A stretch of DNA of 64,000 bases from Parabacteroides chongii (lineage in GTDB: Bacteria > Bacteroidota > Bacteroidia > Bacteroidales > Tannerellaceae). How positions within the stretch are numbered: position 1 is the stretch's first letter; each line of letters opens with the position of its first letter. A model generated the notes under the pieces. That model searched no databases and was not told the origin of the DNA. It saw only the letters and a program-made list of their open reading frames with translations. Position numbers and translations under genes: made by a program. The stretch spans positions 3,380,501 to 3,444,500 of the forward strand of contig NZ_CP120849.1 in the NCBI RefSeq assembly GCF_029581355.1, read 5' to 3'. Shown piece by piece: positions 36,488-45,600 of this stretch.

Positions 36488-38482
36488 ATGAAGACGAACC
36501 TTAGTTCTCAAATTACCCTGACGCGCATACCGACCCGGTATTATCGTCCGGAAAACGCTTATGAGCAATCTGTTTTAACCCGTTTGGAAAAGATTCCGAC
36601 AAACATCTACGAATCGGCAAATGAAGGCTCCTTCGCGATAGCAAAGGAACTGGCATCACAAATACGTAAGAAACAGGAAGCCGGAGAGCCTTTTGTTCTT
36701 GCTTTGTCCGGAGGCCGTTCTCCTCAGAGTGTTTTTAAAGAATTGATCCGTATGCACAAGGAAGAGCAACTGAGCTTCCGTAATGTGATTGTATTTAATG
36801 TATATGAATTTTATCCGCTAAGTGCTTCAACAAACAGCAATCTCGCTTATTTGAAAGAGTCGTTGTTGAATCATGTGGATATCGATCCGAAGAATATCTA
36901 TTCTCCTGACGGCTCTATGCCGAAGGATAATATATTCGAATTCTGCAGACAATATGAACAACATATCCAGAGTTTTGGTGGTATCGATTATATACTGCTG
37001 GGTGTAGGTCATGCAAGTAATATCGGCTTTAACGGTCCGGGTTCTTCTGTAAATGTAGGTACCCGTCTTGTATTACTGGATAACGATGCTCGTAAAGAAG
37101 CTGCCCGTACATTCAAATCAATTGAAAATGTTCCGGCAAGTGTGATCACGATGGGTATATCAACCATCATGAAAGCCAAGAATGTAATTCTGATGGCTTG
37201 GGGTGAGGATAAATCACATATCGTAGCTAATACGGTTGAAGGCAAAGTGAGCGAAACAGTTCCTTCTACTTACCTTCAGAATCATATGAATGCAAAAGTG
37301 GTTATCGACTTGTCTGCTGCTTATGAACTGACAAGAATCAGTCATCCTTGGTTGGTTACCAACTGCGATTGGGATAACAAACTGATCCGCCGTGCTATCG
37401 TATGGTTGTGCCAGTTGACGGGTAAACCGATCCTGAAATTGACAAACAAGGATTATAGCGAACATGGCCTGGGCGAACTCTTGGCTCTGTACGGTTCTGC
37501 TTATAATGTAAATATCAAGATTTTCAACGATATTCAGCACACCATTACCGGCTGGCCGGGTGGTAAACCGAATGCCGATGATTCCAACCGTCCGGAACGT
37601 GCTACTCCGTATCCAAAGAAAGTGATTGTTTTCAGCCCGCATCCGGATGATGACGTGATCTCTATGGGTGGAACATTGCGTCGTTTGTGCGACCAGCATC
37701 ATGACGTGCATGTGGCTTATGAAACTTCCGGTAACATCGCTGTTGGTGATGACGAAGTAATCCGTTACTGCGAATACCTGCGTGATGTTTGTGACAAATA
37801 TTCTCCGAATGATACAGCCGTTAAGGATAAGGCGGAAGAGATCATCAAATACCTGCGCTTCGAGAAAGTGGAAAACGGGGAGCCGGAAAAGAGAGACGTT
37901 CTGTTTATGAAGGGTACTATTCGTCGTGAAGAAGCTCGTCATGGTTGCCGTTATTCGGGTGTGAAAGATGAAAATGTTCACTTCCTGGATCTGCCGTTCT
38001 ACGAAACAGGTCTTGTGAAGAAGAACGACCTGGGAGATGCCGATGTAGCTATCGTTAAGAAATTGCTGCAGGATATCCAACCGGATCAGATGTTTGTTGC
38101 CGGTGACCTGGCTGACCCGCACGGGACACATAAGGTTTGTCTGGATGCTGTATTGGCTGCTATCGACGAATTGAAAGACGAAGAATGGCTGAAACATTGC
38201 CGCGTTTGGATGTATCGCGGAGCATGGGCAGAATGGGAAATGGACCACATCGAAATGGCAGTTCCTATCAGTCCGGAAGAATTACGCTTCAAACGTAATG
38301 CGATCTTGAAACACCAGTCACAGGCAGAAAGCGCACCGTTCCTGGGTGACGACGAACGTTTGTTCTGGCAACGTGCCGAAGACCGTAACCGTGCTACAGC
38401 CGAGTTGTACAAGGAACTTGGTTTGGCTTCTTATGAAGCGATCGAAGCATTCGTTCAGTATATGATCCCATTTGATAAATAA
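36488..38482 (+). CDS. NagB-like / LmbE (PIG-L) fusion protein, deaminase site degenerate
   Basis: A 664-residue protein of two parts. Residues about 20-290 match glucosamine-6-phosphate deaminase; residues about 375-655 match PIG-L/LmbE deacetylases (VFSPHPDDDVISMGG, RREEARHG, DLADPHGTHKVC all intact). Compared with E. coli NagB, the catalytic positions are changed: FNMDEY reads FNVYEF (Asp72 to Tyr) and GNDGHIAFNEP reads GHASNIGFNGP (Asp141 to Ala, His143 to Asn, Glu148 to Gly). The phosphate loop region reads SGGRSP. Thus the NagB half is probably not a standard deaminase, while the LmbE half looks active. It has its own promoter and follows the nagA pair. Whether this degeneration is common in fused homologues is not checked. 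Confidence 0.88.
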   Translation: MKTNLSSQITLTRIPTRYYRPENAYEQSVLTRLEKIPTNIYESANEGSFAIAKELASQIRKKQEAGEPFVLALSGGRSPQSVFKELIRMHKEEQLSFRNVIVFNVYEFYPLSASTNSNLAYLKESLLNHVDIDPKNIYSPDGSMPKDNIFEFCRQYEQHIQSFGGIDYILLGVGHASNIGFNGPGSSVNVGTRLVLLDNDARKEAARTFKSIENVPASVITMGISTIMKAKNVILMAWGEDKSHIVANTVEGKVSETVPSTYLQNHMNAKVVIDLSAAYELTRISHPWLVTNCDWDNKLIRRAIVWLCQLTGKPILKLTNKDYSEHGLGELLALYGSAYNVNIKIFNDIQHTITGWPGGKPNADDSNRPERATPYPKKVIVFSPHPDDDVISMGGTLRRLCDQHHDVHVAYETSGNIAVGDDEVIRYCEYLRDVCDKYSPNDTAVKDKAEEIIKYLRFEKVENGEPEKRDVLFMKGTIRREEARHGCRYSGVKDENVHFLDLPFYETGLVKKNDLGDADVAIVKKLLQDIQPDQMFVAGDLADPHGTHKVCLDAVLAAIDELKDEEWLKHCRVWMYRGAWAEWEMDHIEMAVPISPEELRFKRNAILKHQSQAESAPFLGDDERLFWQRAEDRNRATAELYKELGLASYEAIEAFVQYMIPFDK

Positions 38483-38502
38483 GAATAGTATTCTAAAAAT
38501 AG

Positions 38503-38535
38503 AGAAGGTATCCTGAAAAGGATACCTTCTTTTTC
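38503..38535. terminator. Bidirectional terminator
   Basis: AGAAGGTATCC and GGATACCTTCT form a perfect 11-bp stem with TGAAAA loop and a T-run, between convergent genes. Confidence 0.9.
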
Positions 38536-38537
38536 AA

Positions 38538-39128
38538 TTAATAGGTTGTTCCCTGGAAAATGTTTGATTGAGAATATGGGAGCAATGTGCCTGTCATTGT
38601 CAAGTCTCTTCCTGAGAAGTTCGGGTCTACCGTTACGGTTGCTCTGTTGCTGCCGTTCATCAGTGTCAGATTTACTGTGGCAGAGATGAAGATACCCTGA
38701 ACACTCATAGACAGATAGACATTCCCGTCTTTATCCTGCTTGGTCTGAATGTTTGATGCGCTACCTTGAACTGTTACGCCACCTAAGCCGTTAGGACCTG
38801 GGTACGGAGAGTTGGATGCGATCTGTACCATTGCCTGGCCATTGTTTAAAGAGACGAAGTTGGTGTTTGAGTTCACATAGTAAACCATTCCGTTCATAGG
38901 TTGTACGGAGTTGGCTTCCAAAACGAAAGACTGGTCGCTGATAGCTTGCATGGCTGTGTTGAACTCCTGCTCATCCATGATAGCATCCTTAGCTTCTCTG
39001 GCTTCTCTTTTAGCTTCTCTTTCTAACTTTTTCTCTGCTTTTTCTGCGGCTTTACTCTGAGCCTGTACATGTGTCATTCCCCCTATAACAAGAGTGAAAA
39101 CGACGATAAAAGATACAATTCTTTTCAT
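38538..39128 (-). CDS. DUF4251 domain-containing exported protein
   Basis: This 196-residue protein has a signal peptide (about 1-23, ending QAQSKAAEK). A highly charged helix (AEKAEKKLEREAKREAREA, about 25-45) follows, then a compact beta-rich DUF4251 domain (about 60-196) with NTNFVSLNNGQAMVQIAS and NRATVTVDPNFSGRDLTMTG. The function is unknown; it should be periplasmic. A near-consensus -7 box (TACATTTT on the minus strand, around 39150) precedes it. It is convergent with the NagB-LmbE gene. Confidence 0.85.
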   Translation of the reverse strand: MKRIVSFIVVFTLVIGGMTHVQAQSKAAEKAEKKLEREAKREAREAKDAIMDEQEFNTAMQAISDQSFVLEANSVQPMNGMVYYVNSNTNFVSLNNGQAMVQIASNSPYPGPNGLGGVTVQGSASNIQTKQDKDGNVYLSMSVQGIFISATVNLTLMNGSNRATVTVDPNFSGRDLTMTGTLLPYSQSNIFQGTTY

Positions 39129-39324
39129 ACGATTTAGTTTAAAACGTTTTCAAAATGTAGTAAAAAAACAAGCGGATGATGAAAAGGTTTCTAATAAATA
39201 GACGATTGTAGATACTATAACATTTTATCAGGGTAATTTGGTTAATCCTCATTTTTATTATAGAATCTTTTATATTATAGGTAGTTGCAGAGTATTCGAA
39301 TTAGGTATTCAGCGAATTATCCAG

Positions 39325-39332
39325 TACTTTTG
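39325..39332 (+). promoter_or_regulatory. -7 promoter box for comB
   Basis: TACTTTTG matches TAnnTTTG, 28 bp before the ATG at 39360. Confidence 0.7.
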
Positions 39333-39359
39333 TGAATGATATAGGATGATAAAAACGAA

Positions 39360-40091
39360 ATGATTATGAATATTGATGTTTGTTTTTCGCCGGTGCTGTA
39401 TCCGGTATATCATAACCCGGAGGCGATCGTTGTCGTGGTGGATGTATTCCGTGCGACGACGACGATGGCAGCGGCTTTTCAGAATGGAATAAGTAGTATC
39501 CGCCCGGTTGCCTCCGTGGAGGAAGCGATGGAATATAAGAGAAAAGGCTGGTTGGTCGGAGCCGAACGCAATGTGAAACGATGTGATTTTGCCGACTTCG
39601 GAAATTCACCGTTCGACTATACGCCGGAGAAAGTGGTCGGAAAGGATGTAATCTTTACGACGACCAACGGAACCAAAGCGATAACGATCGCTAAATCGGC
39701 TTATCGTGTTATCACCGGAGCATTTATCAATTTGCAGGCAGTGGCGGACTTTTGCCGGAAGCATGGACGAGATGTTGTCGTATTGTGTTCCGGCTGGCAG
39801 GATAAGGTGAATATAGAAGATACTTTGTTCGGAGGTGCTTTGGTCGATGCCCTTGTTGCTACCGGTGAATATGAACCGGCTACCGATGCGGCGATCATTG
39901 CCCTCGATATGTGGACGAATAACCGGGATAACTTATTGGCTTATATCGATCCGACGGATCATATGGCTCGTTTGAAAGCAAATCATTTGGCAGATTCGGT
40001 TCCTTATTGCCTGACTTTGAACAGTGCGGCGGTAGTGCCGGAGTTGACGATAGAAGGAGGAGTTTTAGTTTTGAGAACCAGAGAATACTGA
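39360..40091 (+). CDS. comB: 2-phosphosulfolactate phosphatase family protein
   Basis: A 243-residue protein of the ComB family. Signature segments are VVVVDVFRATTTMAAAFQNG (about 22-41), LVGAERNVKRCDFADFGNSP and VIFTTTNGTKAI. In methanogens ComB makes sulfolactate for coenzyme M. Bacteroidetes do not make coenzyme M, so the physiological substrate here is probably another phosphate ester. The start may be 39360 (MIMNID) or 39366 (MNID, closer to the family's usual start). It is followed after 29 bp by an oxidoreductase gene. Confidence 0.9.
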   Translation: MIMNIDVCFSPVLYPVYHNPEAIVVVVDVFRATTTMAAAFQNGISSIRPVASVEEAMEYKRKGWLVGAERNVKRCDFADFGNSPFDYTPEKVVGKDVIFTTTNGTKAITIAKSAYRVITGAFINLQAVADFCRKHGRDVVVLCSGWQDKVNIEDTLFGGALVDALVATGEYEPATDAAIIALDMWTNNRDNLLAYIDPTDHMARLKANHLADSVPYCLTLNSAAVVPELTIEGGVLVLRTREY

Positions 40092-40120
40092 TATTGATAA
40101 ACGATTGAAAGATAAGAACA

Positions 40121-41146
40121 ATGACAACGAATAACAAGATACGTTTCGGTGTAGTCGGAACGAATTTTATAACAGACTGGGTGATTGCCGGGGCACGGCA
40201 GGATGAACGTTTTGAGTTGGCGGCCGTTTATTCACGAACACAGGAGCGGGCGGATGAATTTGCTGCCAAACATCAGATTCCTTATACTTTTACCTCTTTG
40301 GAGGAAATGGCACAAAGTCCGCTGATCGATGCTGTTTATATTGCATCTCCTAATTTTTTGCATGCGGCACAGAGTATCCTTTGCATGAAATACGGCAAGC
40401 ATGTCTTGTGTGAAAAACCTTTTGCCTCGAATGCGCTGGAAGCGAAAAAGATGATTGAGGCTTCCCATACATATAACGTAACGTTGATGGAGGCGATGAA
40501 GCCGACATTGACCCCGAACTTCCGTGCCGTCCGTGATAATCTGAGCCGTTTGGGAACGATACGCCGTTATTTCTCTTGCTATTGCCAGTATTCCTCACGT
40601 TATGATAAGTATAAGGAAGGGATCGTATTGAATGCCTTTAAGCCGGAATTGTCGAACGGGGCGATGATGGATATAGGTATCTATACGCTTTATCCGATGG
40701 TGGTCCTGTTCGGACGACCGAAGAAAGTGGAAGCAACGGGTATTGTACTTTCCTCCGGAGCAGACGGACAAGGGGCGGTGAATTTCCTGTATGATGAGAT
40801 GAATGCGACTATCCTTTATTCAAAGATTGCTAATTCCTATCTGCCTACGGAGATACAGGGTGAGGAGGGAAATATCAATCTGGATCGTATAAATATAATA
40901 GGAAAGGTTACTTATACCCCCCGCATCCCGGCGGGTGCAGGAAAGACAGCTATTTCTGAACCGATAGATATAAGTGCGGTGACAGATAAAAATGAATATT
41001 ATTATGAAGTGGCAGAGTTTTTGAATCTTATACAGGCCGGAGAACGCGAGTCGTCTATTAATAGCCATGACAATTCATTGATTACCCTGGAGATTATCGA
41101 CGAGATACGGAGGCAGTTGGGGATTGTTTATCCGGCTGACAAGTAG
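40121..41146 (+). CDS. Gfo/Idh/MocA family oxidoreductase
   Basis: A 341-residue NAD(P)-dependent dehydrogenase. The Rossmann motif is FGVVGTNFITDWVIAG at about 8-23, the nucleotide-binding CEKPFASN at about 95 contains the conserved EKP, and the C-terminal alpha/beta domain has LSNGAMMDIGIYTLYPMVVLFG. This family oxidises or epimerises sugars and polyols, or reduces imines and biliverdin. The substrate is unclear. It lies 29 bp after comB on the same strand, so the two may be a transcript. It ends next to an inverted repeat element (41191-41299). Confidence 0.92.
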   Translation: MTTNNKIRFGVVGTNFITDWVIAGARQDERFELAAVYSRTQERADEFAAKHQIPYTFTSLEEMAQSPLIDAVYIASPNFLHAAQSILCMKYGKHVLCEKPFASNALEAKKMIEASHTYNVTLMEAMKPTLTPNFRAVRDNLSRLGTIRRYFSCYCQYSSRYDKYKEGIVLNAFKPELSNGAMMDIGIYTLYPMVVLFGRPKKVEATGIVLSSGADGQGAVNFLYDEMNATILYSKIANSYLPTEIQGEEGNINLDRINIIGKVTYTPRIPAGAGKTAISEPIDISAVTDKNEYYYEVAEFLNLIQAGERESSINSHDNSLITLEIIDEIRRQLGIVYPADK

Positions 41147-41190
41147 TGGAGGGGGATTCACTATTTGTCAATTTTGAACCTATTCAGATC

Positions 41191-41299
41191 GTATTAGGGG
41201 ACGCAGATGACACAGAATACGCAGATGCTCGCAGACTTTTTATTTTCTTTAAAACAATATATTATCTGCGCTCGTCTGCGTCATCTGCGTTCCTTAATA
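41191..41299. repeat. Imperfect long inverted repeat with CGCAGATG motifs
   Basis: The arms GTATTAGGGGACGCAGATGA (41191) and its near reverse complement ending at 41299 (TCATCTGCGTTCCTTAATAC) pair over about 25 bp. Inside are more CGCAGA copies in inverted order. It lies between two convergent genes and may act as a two-way terminator. I recall similar CGCAGATGACGCAGA palindromes being scattered in many unrelated genomes. Confidence 0.75.
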
Positions 41300-41339
41300 C
41301 AAACTGGATAGATAGCTCATATCTTGCTAATAATTATTC

Positions 41340-42605
41340 TTACACCTCTCTTATAAAATACTTCGCCAGGAACTCCCAGTTCCCATGAATAATCTCTTTT
41401 CCGCGTTCCGGGCTGTACAGGCTCTTCGTCTGTGCATCTGCCAGCATACCACGTTCTTCTAGGGCTTTCAGCAAGTCCATGCTACAATGTTTAACGATGA
41501 AGAAAGCAAGTGCCTGTTCGGATGCCTTTTTCTCATTGTAGAAAGGATTCTGTTCGTCTTTGATGTATTCGATACCGTCCACAATTAATTGCAGGCCCTC
41601 TTTGGGAGACGCATATACGGCAAACTTGTCGAATTCGATGCAGTTTGCCAACGGAGTATATTCGCTTTCTTCCAGTTTCAACTGCTGAGAGGCGAAATCG
41701 ATGAACTCCTGCTTGCTCTTCATATAGAATAACAACTTACCGTCGGCAACTGCGGTGAATTTGTCGTAGGCAGCCTTGTTGCTTTCTTCCCTTTCCTTGA
41801 TGGCCGGGTCGATGAAGTTTTCTGCTTGCTCTGCCTGTTCAGCGAAGAAAGCGTGAGCAGTATGCGTTTCCGGCAGGATGAGTGACAGCCATTTGGGTGA
41901 AGTATAAGCCAGGAATGCCGTACGATCAATATGGGCCAGAGAATTATGGATCGTCATGATTGCCTCCGTATTCTCCTTATTGCCCGGGTTCTGACGCCAA
42001 AACTCCTTGATCGTTTCGCTCAGGTTATATTTCGTGTCCGTGAATAAATACGAATCGTAATGGAACCAGTGCAATAATATTTCATATTCTTCCGCTGTCT
42101 CATAGGACGTTTCCGAGGCGAATAAAGCCTGCATCTTACTGTTTTCCGGGGCGGTAGTCCACTCCTGGCAGAATAGCTGGTAGATCAGGCGGCCTGTCTC
42201 TTCGTTCGCCGGGTTATCCGGATTGACGAAAGTTCCTTTCTTGGCTCCGTGATACTGCTGGGTGTAGTGCCAGAGTAGGAAACGGACATCTTCGAGGTTA
42301 GCTTCGTCATCGTAATAATGGTCACTGACGGTATAGAAAGGGAGATAGTTGCCTGTCTGTTTCTTATATTCCGTGATGAAAGAATGCCATATGTTGAGGC
42401 CGGAGATTACATCCTCGAAATAAGCCGCCATACGCATACTGATCTGGATAACATCTTCTTTGTCGAACGAGTTTGCCAGATCGGTATGTAACATTATATC
42501 GTGTATCTGATTGGCGATACGGGTATAATAAAGGTCGGTTGGTCCGGATTGTTTATATGGATGCAGTTGCAGCCAGTCTTTTGGGAAAATCTTTGTGTTC
42601 TTCAT
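41340..42605 (-). CDS. DUF3843-like conserved protein
   Basis: A 421-residue soluble, mostly helical protein with no signal peptide. It contains IFPKDWLQLHPYKQSGPTDLYYTRIANQIHDIML at the N-terminus, which is typical of the Bacteroidetes family I recall as DUF3843. No catalytic motif is seen. The open frame extends to 42671, but the start at 42605 (MKNTKIFPKDW) is chosen because a -7 box lies at 42644-42651 on this strand and would be inside a longer gene. It is divergent from the TonB receptor gene. Confidence 0.78.
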   Translation of the reverse strand: MKNTKIFPKDWLQLHPYKQSGPTDLYYTRIANQIHDIMLHTDLANSFDKEDVIQISMRMAAYFEDVISGLNIWHSFITEYKKQTGNYLPFYTVSDHYYDDEANLEDVRFLLWHYTQQYHGAKKGTFVNPDNPANEETGRLIYQLFCQEWTTAPENSKMQALFASETSYETAEEYEILLHWFHYDSYLFTDTKYNLSETIKEFWRQNPGNKENTEAIMTIHNSLAHIDRTAFLAYTSPKWLSLILPETHTAHAFFAEQAEQAENFIDPAIKEREESNKAAYDKFTAVADGKLLFYMKSKQEFIDFASQQLKLEESEYTPLANCIEFDKFAVYASPKEGLQLIVDGIEYIKDEQNPFYNEKKASEQALAFFIVKHCSMDLLKALEERGMLADAQTKSLYSPERGKEIIHGNWEFLAKYFIREV

Positions 42606-42643
42606 CTTATAATCGTCATTTACGCTTTTGATTAATAAAGATG

Positions 42644-42651
42644 CAAATGTA
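42644..42651 (-). promoter_or_regulatory. -7 promoter box for the DUF3843-like gene
   Basis: On the minus strand it reads TACATTTG, matching TAnnTTTG, 38 bp before the ATG. Confidence 0.65.
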
Positions 42652-42731
42652 GTAAATTTATTTGTCAACAAATCGTAACACTCGTTACCGTATTGTCATC
42701 CCTTCTAAATTTAACTGAAATATTCCACCTC

Positions 42732-42739
42732 TACTTTTG
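42732..42739 (+). promoter_or_regulatory. -7 promoter box for the TonB receptor gene
   Basis: TACTTTTG matches TAnnTTTG, 30 bp before the ATG at 42770. A GTAAC-ACTC-GTTAC dyad lies upstream at 42675-42688 and could be an operator. Confidence 0.7.
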
Positions 42740-42769
42740 CGGCAAATAAATGTAACAACAAGTAAAAGA

Positions 42770-45565
42770 ATGAGAAATAAGCGTGAAAAGAGAGGGCTGT
42801 TGATGCTGGTCCTCCTGCTGTTCGGAAGTTTTCTTGCGCTGACGGCCCAGGCACAGACAGGCGTTATCTGCGGGACTGTAACGGATGCTAAATTTAAAGA
42901 ACCATTGATCGGGGCAACCGTATCCATTGAAGGAACGACAATCGGAGCCATAACGGATATAGACGGAAATTTCCGTATTGAAAAAGTACAGCCGGATAAG
43001 TATACGCTGGTTGCATCTTACGTATCTTATAAAACGCAAAATATAAAAGATGTGGCGGTAGTAGCCCATCAGGAAGCAGTCGTACGCATCGAACTGTCGG
43101 ATGCCGATCTCCAACTGCAAAACGTGGTGGTAGTCGCCCAGCGGAAACTGGGGACGGAGACTGCCGTATTGAACACAGTCCGCAAAAGTCTTCCCGTCGT
43201 AAGCGGAATATCCGCCCAGCAGATCAGCAAGACGCAGGACAGCGATGCTGCCGAGGTACTTCGTCGTATTCCCGGTATCACGATCGTGGATGACCGTTTC
43301 ATTGTGGTTCGCGGCTTGGCGCAGCGTTATAATAATGTCTGGCTGAACAATGCCACCACCCCGTCGAGTGAGACGGATAGCCGTGCCTTTTCCTTCGATG
43401 TATTGCCTTCGTCGCTGATCGATAATATGATGGTCTATAAAAGTCCGTCGGCTGAACTGCCTGCCGATTTCTCAGGTGGTTTCGTACGATTGATGACGAA
43501 GAATGTCCCAGAGGGAAATACTTTCAATATCTCTTACCAACTGGGCTTTAATACGAATGCTACTTTCCGTGATTTCCAGTTGACGAAAGGACATGCGATC
43601 GACTATCTGGGTTTCGGTGCCGGTAAACGTGCGCTGCCTTCCGGTACGCCTGCCCACCTGAACGATGTAAGCACTTCGGATGCCGCCGCCTTTACCCGCC
43701 GGGTGAATACGGGCTGGGACATCAGCCATTTCACCGCACTGCCGGAACAGAAGCTGACCTTTACCATGAACCGCCTGTTCAATATCGGCGATTGGAAGAT
43801 CGGAAATATCACTAACGTGAATTATAGTACGGGATACGATTATTACGAACTGAAGAACAACAACTACCTCTCGTATGATATGACGAACGACCAGTCGTCT
43901 TACCGTTATAAATACGACGATGTGCAATATAAGAATACGACTAAGCTGGGCGCTTTGTTCAATTGGTCTTTCCTGAAAGGGAACACGAAATATGAGTTCC
44001 GTAACTTCTTTAATCAGCGCGGTTCGTCTTCCCTGACGCAACGCCAGGGTACGGACTATTATTCGGAAGAAAATATCCGCAAATGGGAATCGCTCTACAC
44101 CGGACGTACTACCTATGCCGGTCAGCTGGCCGGTGAGCACCGTTGGAACGACGACGTCGACAAGGTAGACTGGACGGTCGGTTATGCCTATGCCGCCTAC
44201 AATGAACCCGACCGCAAAGTGGTGAAGTCGATGGAACGCAAACAGGACGGCGAACTGATGTATTACGTATCCGACCCCACCCGTTACTATCAGGATCTGA
44301 AGGATAACAGCTTTTCCCTGGCAACCAACTACGAGTATATCTTTACCGTGTCCGATCTGTTCAAACCGACCTTGAATGCCGGTGTATACGGTGAATATAA
44401 GAAACGTAATTTCGATGCCCGTCGTTTTGTCTACAACCTGCTGGGTAACGGTTACAACCGCTTTGCCGAATGGGATTACAGTTCGATCTTCTCGGACGAG
44501 AATATCTCTGCCGACCGTATTTATATGAAAGAGAGTACAAACAAAAGCGACTCTTATACCTCCGATAATCTGTTGGGAGCGGGGTATGTGTCTGCGAAGC
44601 TGAATTACGGGGAGAAATTGAATGCAAATGTCGGTGTCCGTATGGAGTACTACCAGTTGAAGCTGGACGGTTACGAGTCGGATGGCATTAAACCGGTGCA
44701 CCTCGACCAGAATTCGACCGAGTTCTTCCCTTCCCTGAATGTGGCTTACAGCCTGACGGACAAGCAGCAGGTGAGGGTGGCGTATGGTCGCTCGGTGAAC
44801 CGTCCCGAGTTTCGCGAGGTAGTCCCCTATGTGTATTACGACTTTGCTCTCGATGCCAATATCACCGGAAATGTAGATTTGAAGAATGCGTATACCAATA
44901 GTGTGGATCTGCGTTACGAGCTGTATCCTTCCCCGGGCGAGACGGTGACGATAGGCGGTTTCTATAAATACTTTGCCGATCCGATCGAGCAGACCTACCG
45001 TGAGGCGGGTTCGGGTTTGCAGTATACCTATCACAATGCCGATCATGCCAAAGCGTTCGGAGTGGAAGTGGATATTAAGAAGCACCTGGACTTTATCGGG
45101 CTGAAAGACCTGAGCTTCGTGTTCAACGGTGCTTATATCCATAGTAAGGTCTATTTCCCTGAAGGTTCTTTCGAACGCGACCGGGCTATGCAGGGACAGT
45201 CGCCTTACCTGATCAACACAGGGCTTTTCTATCAGAATGACACGAAAGGGTTGTCGGCCTCGGTTCTCTACAACCGGATCGGCAAGCGTATCGAAACGGT
45301 GGGTGTACCGGCGCAGAACCCGAACGACGATATCCCCGATATCTATGAGATGCCTCGCAACTCGCTGGACCTGAGTTTCTCGAAGAAGCTGGGTAACTAT
45401 GTGGAACTGAAAGCCGGTGTCAAAGACCTGTTGAACTCGAAGATCGAGTATAAACAATTCCTGGAGCTGACAGATGCAGCCGGAGCGAAACGCGAAGTGG
45501 AACAGTTGGTCCGCAGCTACCGCCCGGGAGTGACGGTCAACGTGGGAGTATCCGTTAAGTTTTAA
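42770..45565 (+). CDS. TonB-dependent receptor with carboxypeptidase-D-like domain
   Basis: A 931-residue outer-membrane receptor. The signal peptide is about 1-38 (basic MRNKREKRGLLMLVLLLFG start), followed by a carboxypeptidase-D-like domain (40-120, GVICGTVTDAKFKEPLIGATV), the plug (130-250, with IPGITIVDDRFIVVRGLAQRYN), and a barrel ending VNVGVSVKF. It is not SusC-like: the SusC-type start motif and a SusD partner are missing. The following genes are a beta-helix lipoprotein and a MORN protein. Its ligand is unknown. The ATG at 42770 is chosen since a promoter box lies at 42732 and the earlier TTG is within it. Confidence 0.93.
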   Translation: MRNKREKRGLLMLVLLLFGSFLALTAQAQTGVICGTVTDAKFKEPLIGATVSIEGTTIGAITDIDGNFRIEKVQPDKYTLVASYVSYKTQNIKDVAVVAHQEAVVRIELSDADLQLQNVVVVAQRKLGTETAVLNTVRKSLPVVSGISAQQISKTQDSDAAEVLRRIPGITIVDDRFIVVRGLAQRYNNVWLNNATTPSSETDSRAFSFDVLPSSLIDNMMVYKSPSAELPADFSGGFVRLMTKNVPEGNTFNISYQLGFNTNATFRDFQLTKGHAIDYLGFGAGKRALPSGTPAHLNDVSTSDAAAFTRRVNTGWDISHFTALPEQKLTFTMNRLFNIGDWKIGNITNVNYSTGYDYYELKNNNYLSYDMTNDQSSYRYKYDDVQYKNTTKLGALFNWSFLKGNTKYEFRNFFNQRGSSSLTQRQGTDYYSEENIRKWESLYTGRTTYAGQLAGEHRWNDDVDKVDWTVGYAYAAYNEPDRKVVKSMERKQDGELMYYVSDPTRYYQDLKDNSFSLATNYEYIFTVSDLFKPTLNAGVYGEYKKRNFDARRFVYNLLGNGYNRFAEWDYSSIFSDENISADRIYMKESTNKSDSYTSDNLLGAGYVSAKLNYGEKLNANVGVRMEYYQLKLDGYESDGIKPVHLDQNSTEFFPSLNVAYSLTDKQQVRVAYGRSVNRPEFREVVPYVYYDFALDANITGNVDLKNAYTNSVDLRYELYPSPGETVTIGGFYKYFADPIEQTYREAGSGLQYTYHNADHAKAFGVEVDIKKHLDFIGLKDLSFVFNGAYIHSKVYFPEGSFERDRAMQGQSPYLINTGLFYQNDTKGLSASVLYNRIGKRIETVGVPAQNPNDDIPDIYEMPRNSLDLSFSKKLGNYVELKAGVKDLLNSKIEYKQFLELTDAAGAKREVEQLVRSYRPGVTVNVGVSVKF

Positions 45566-45600
45566 TTGAAATCACTTATACAAACTAAATTAGTTTTATT

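Noticed and set aside
37214..38248. 344-codon minus-strand frame
   Set aside because: It lies opposite the LmbE half of the fusion gene, which has clear motifs; no promoter or homology signs.
42675..42688. GTAAC-ACTC-GTTAC dyad as an inversion site
   Set aside because: Only one copy is seen here, so no invertible segment can be defined; kept only as a possible operator.
43472..45457. Long open frame of 661 codons on the minus strand
   Set aside because: It is fully antisense to the TonB receptor gene, has no family resemblance and reflects codon use of the true gene.
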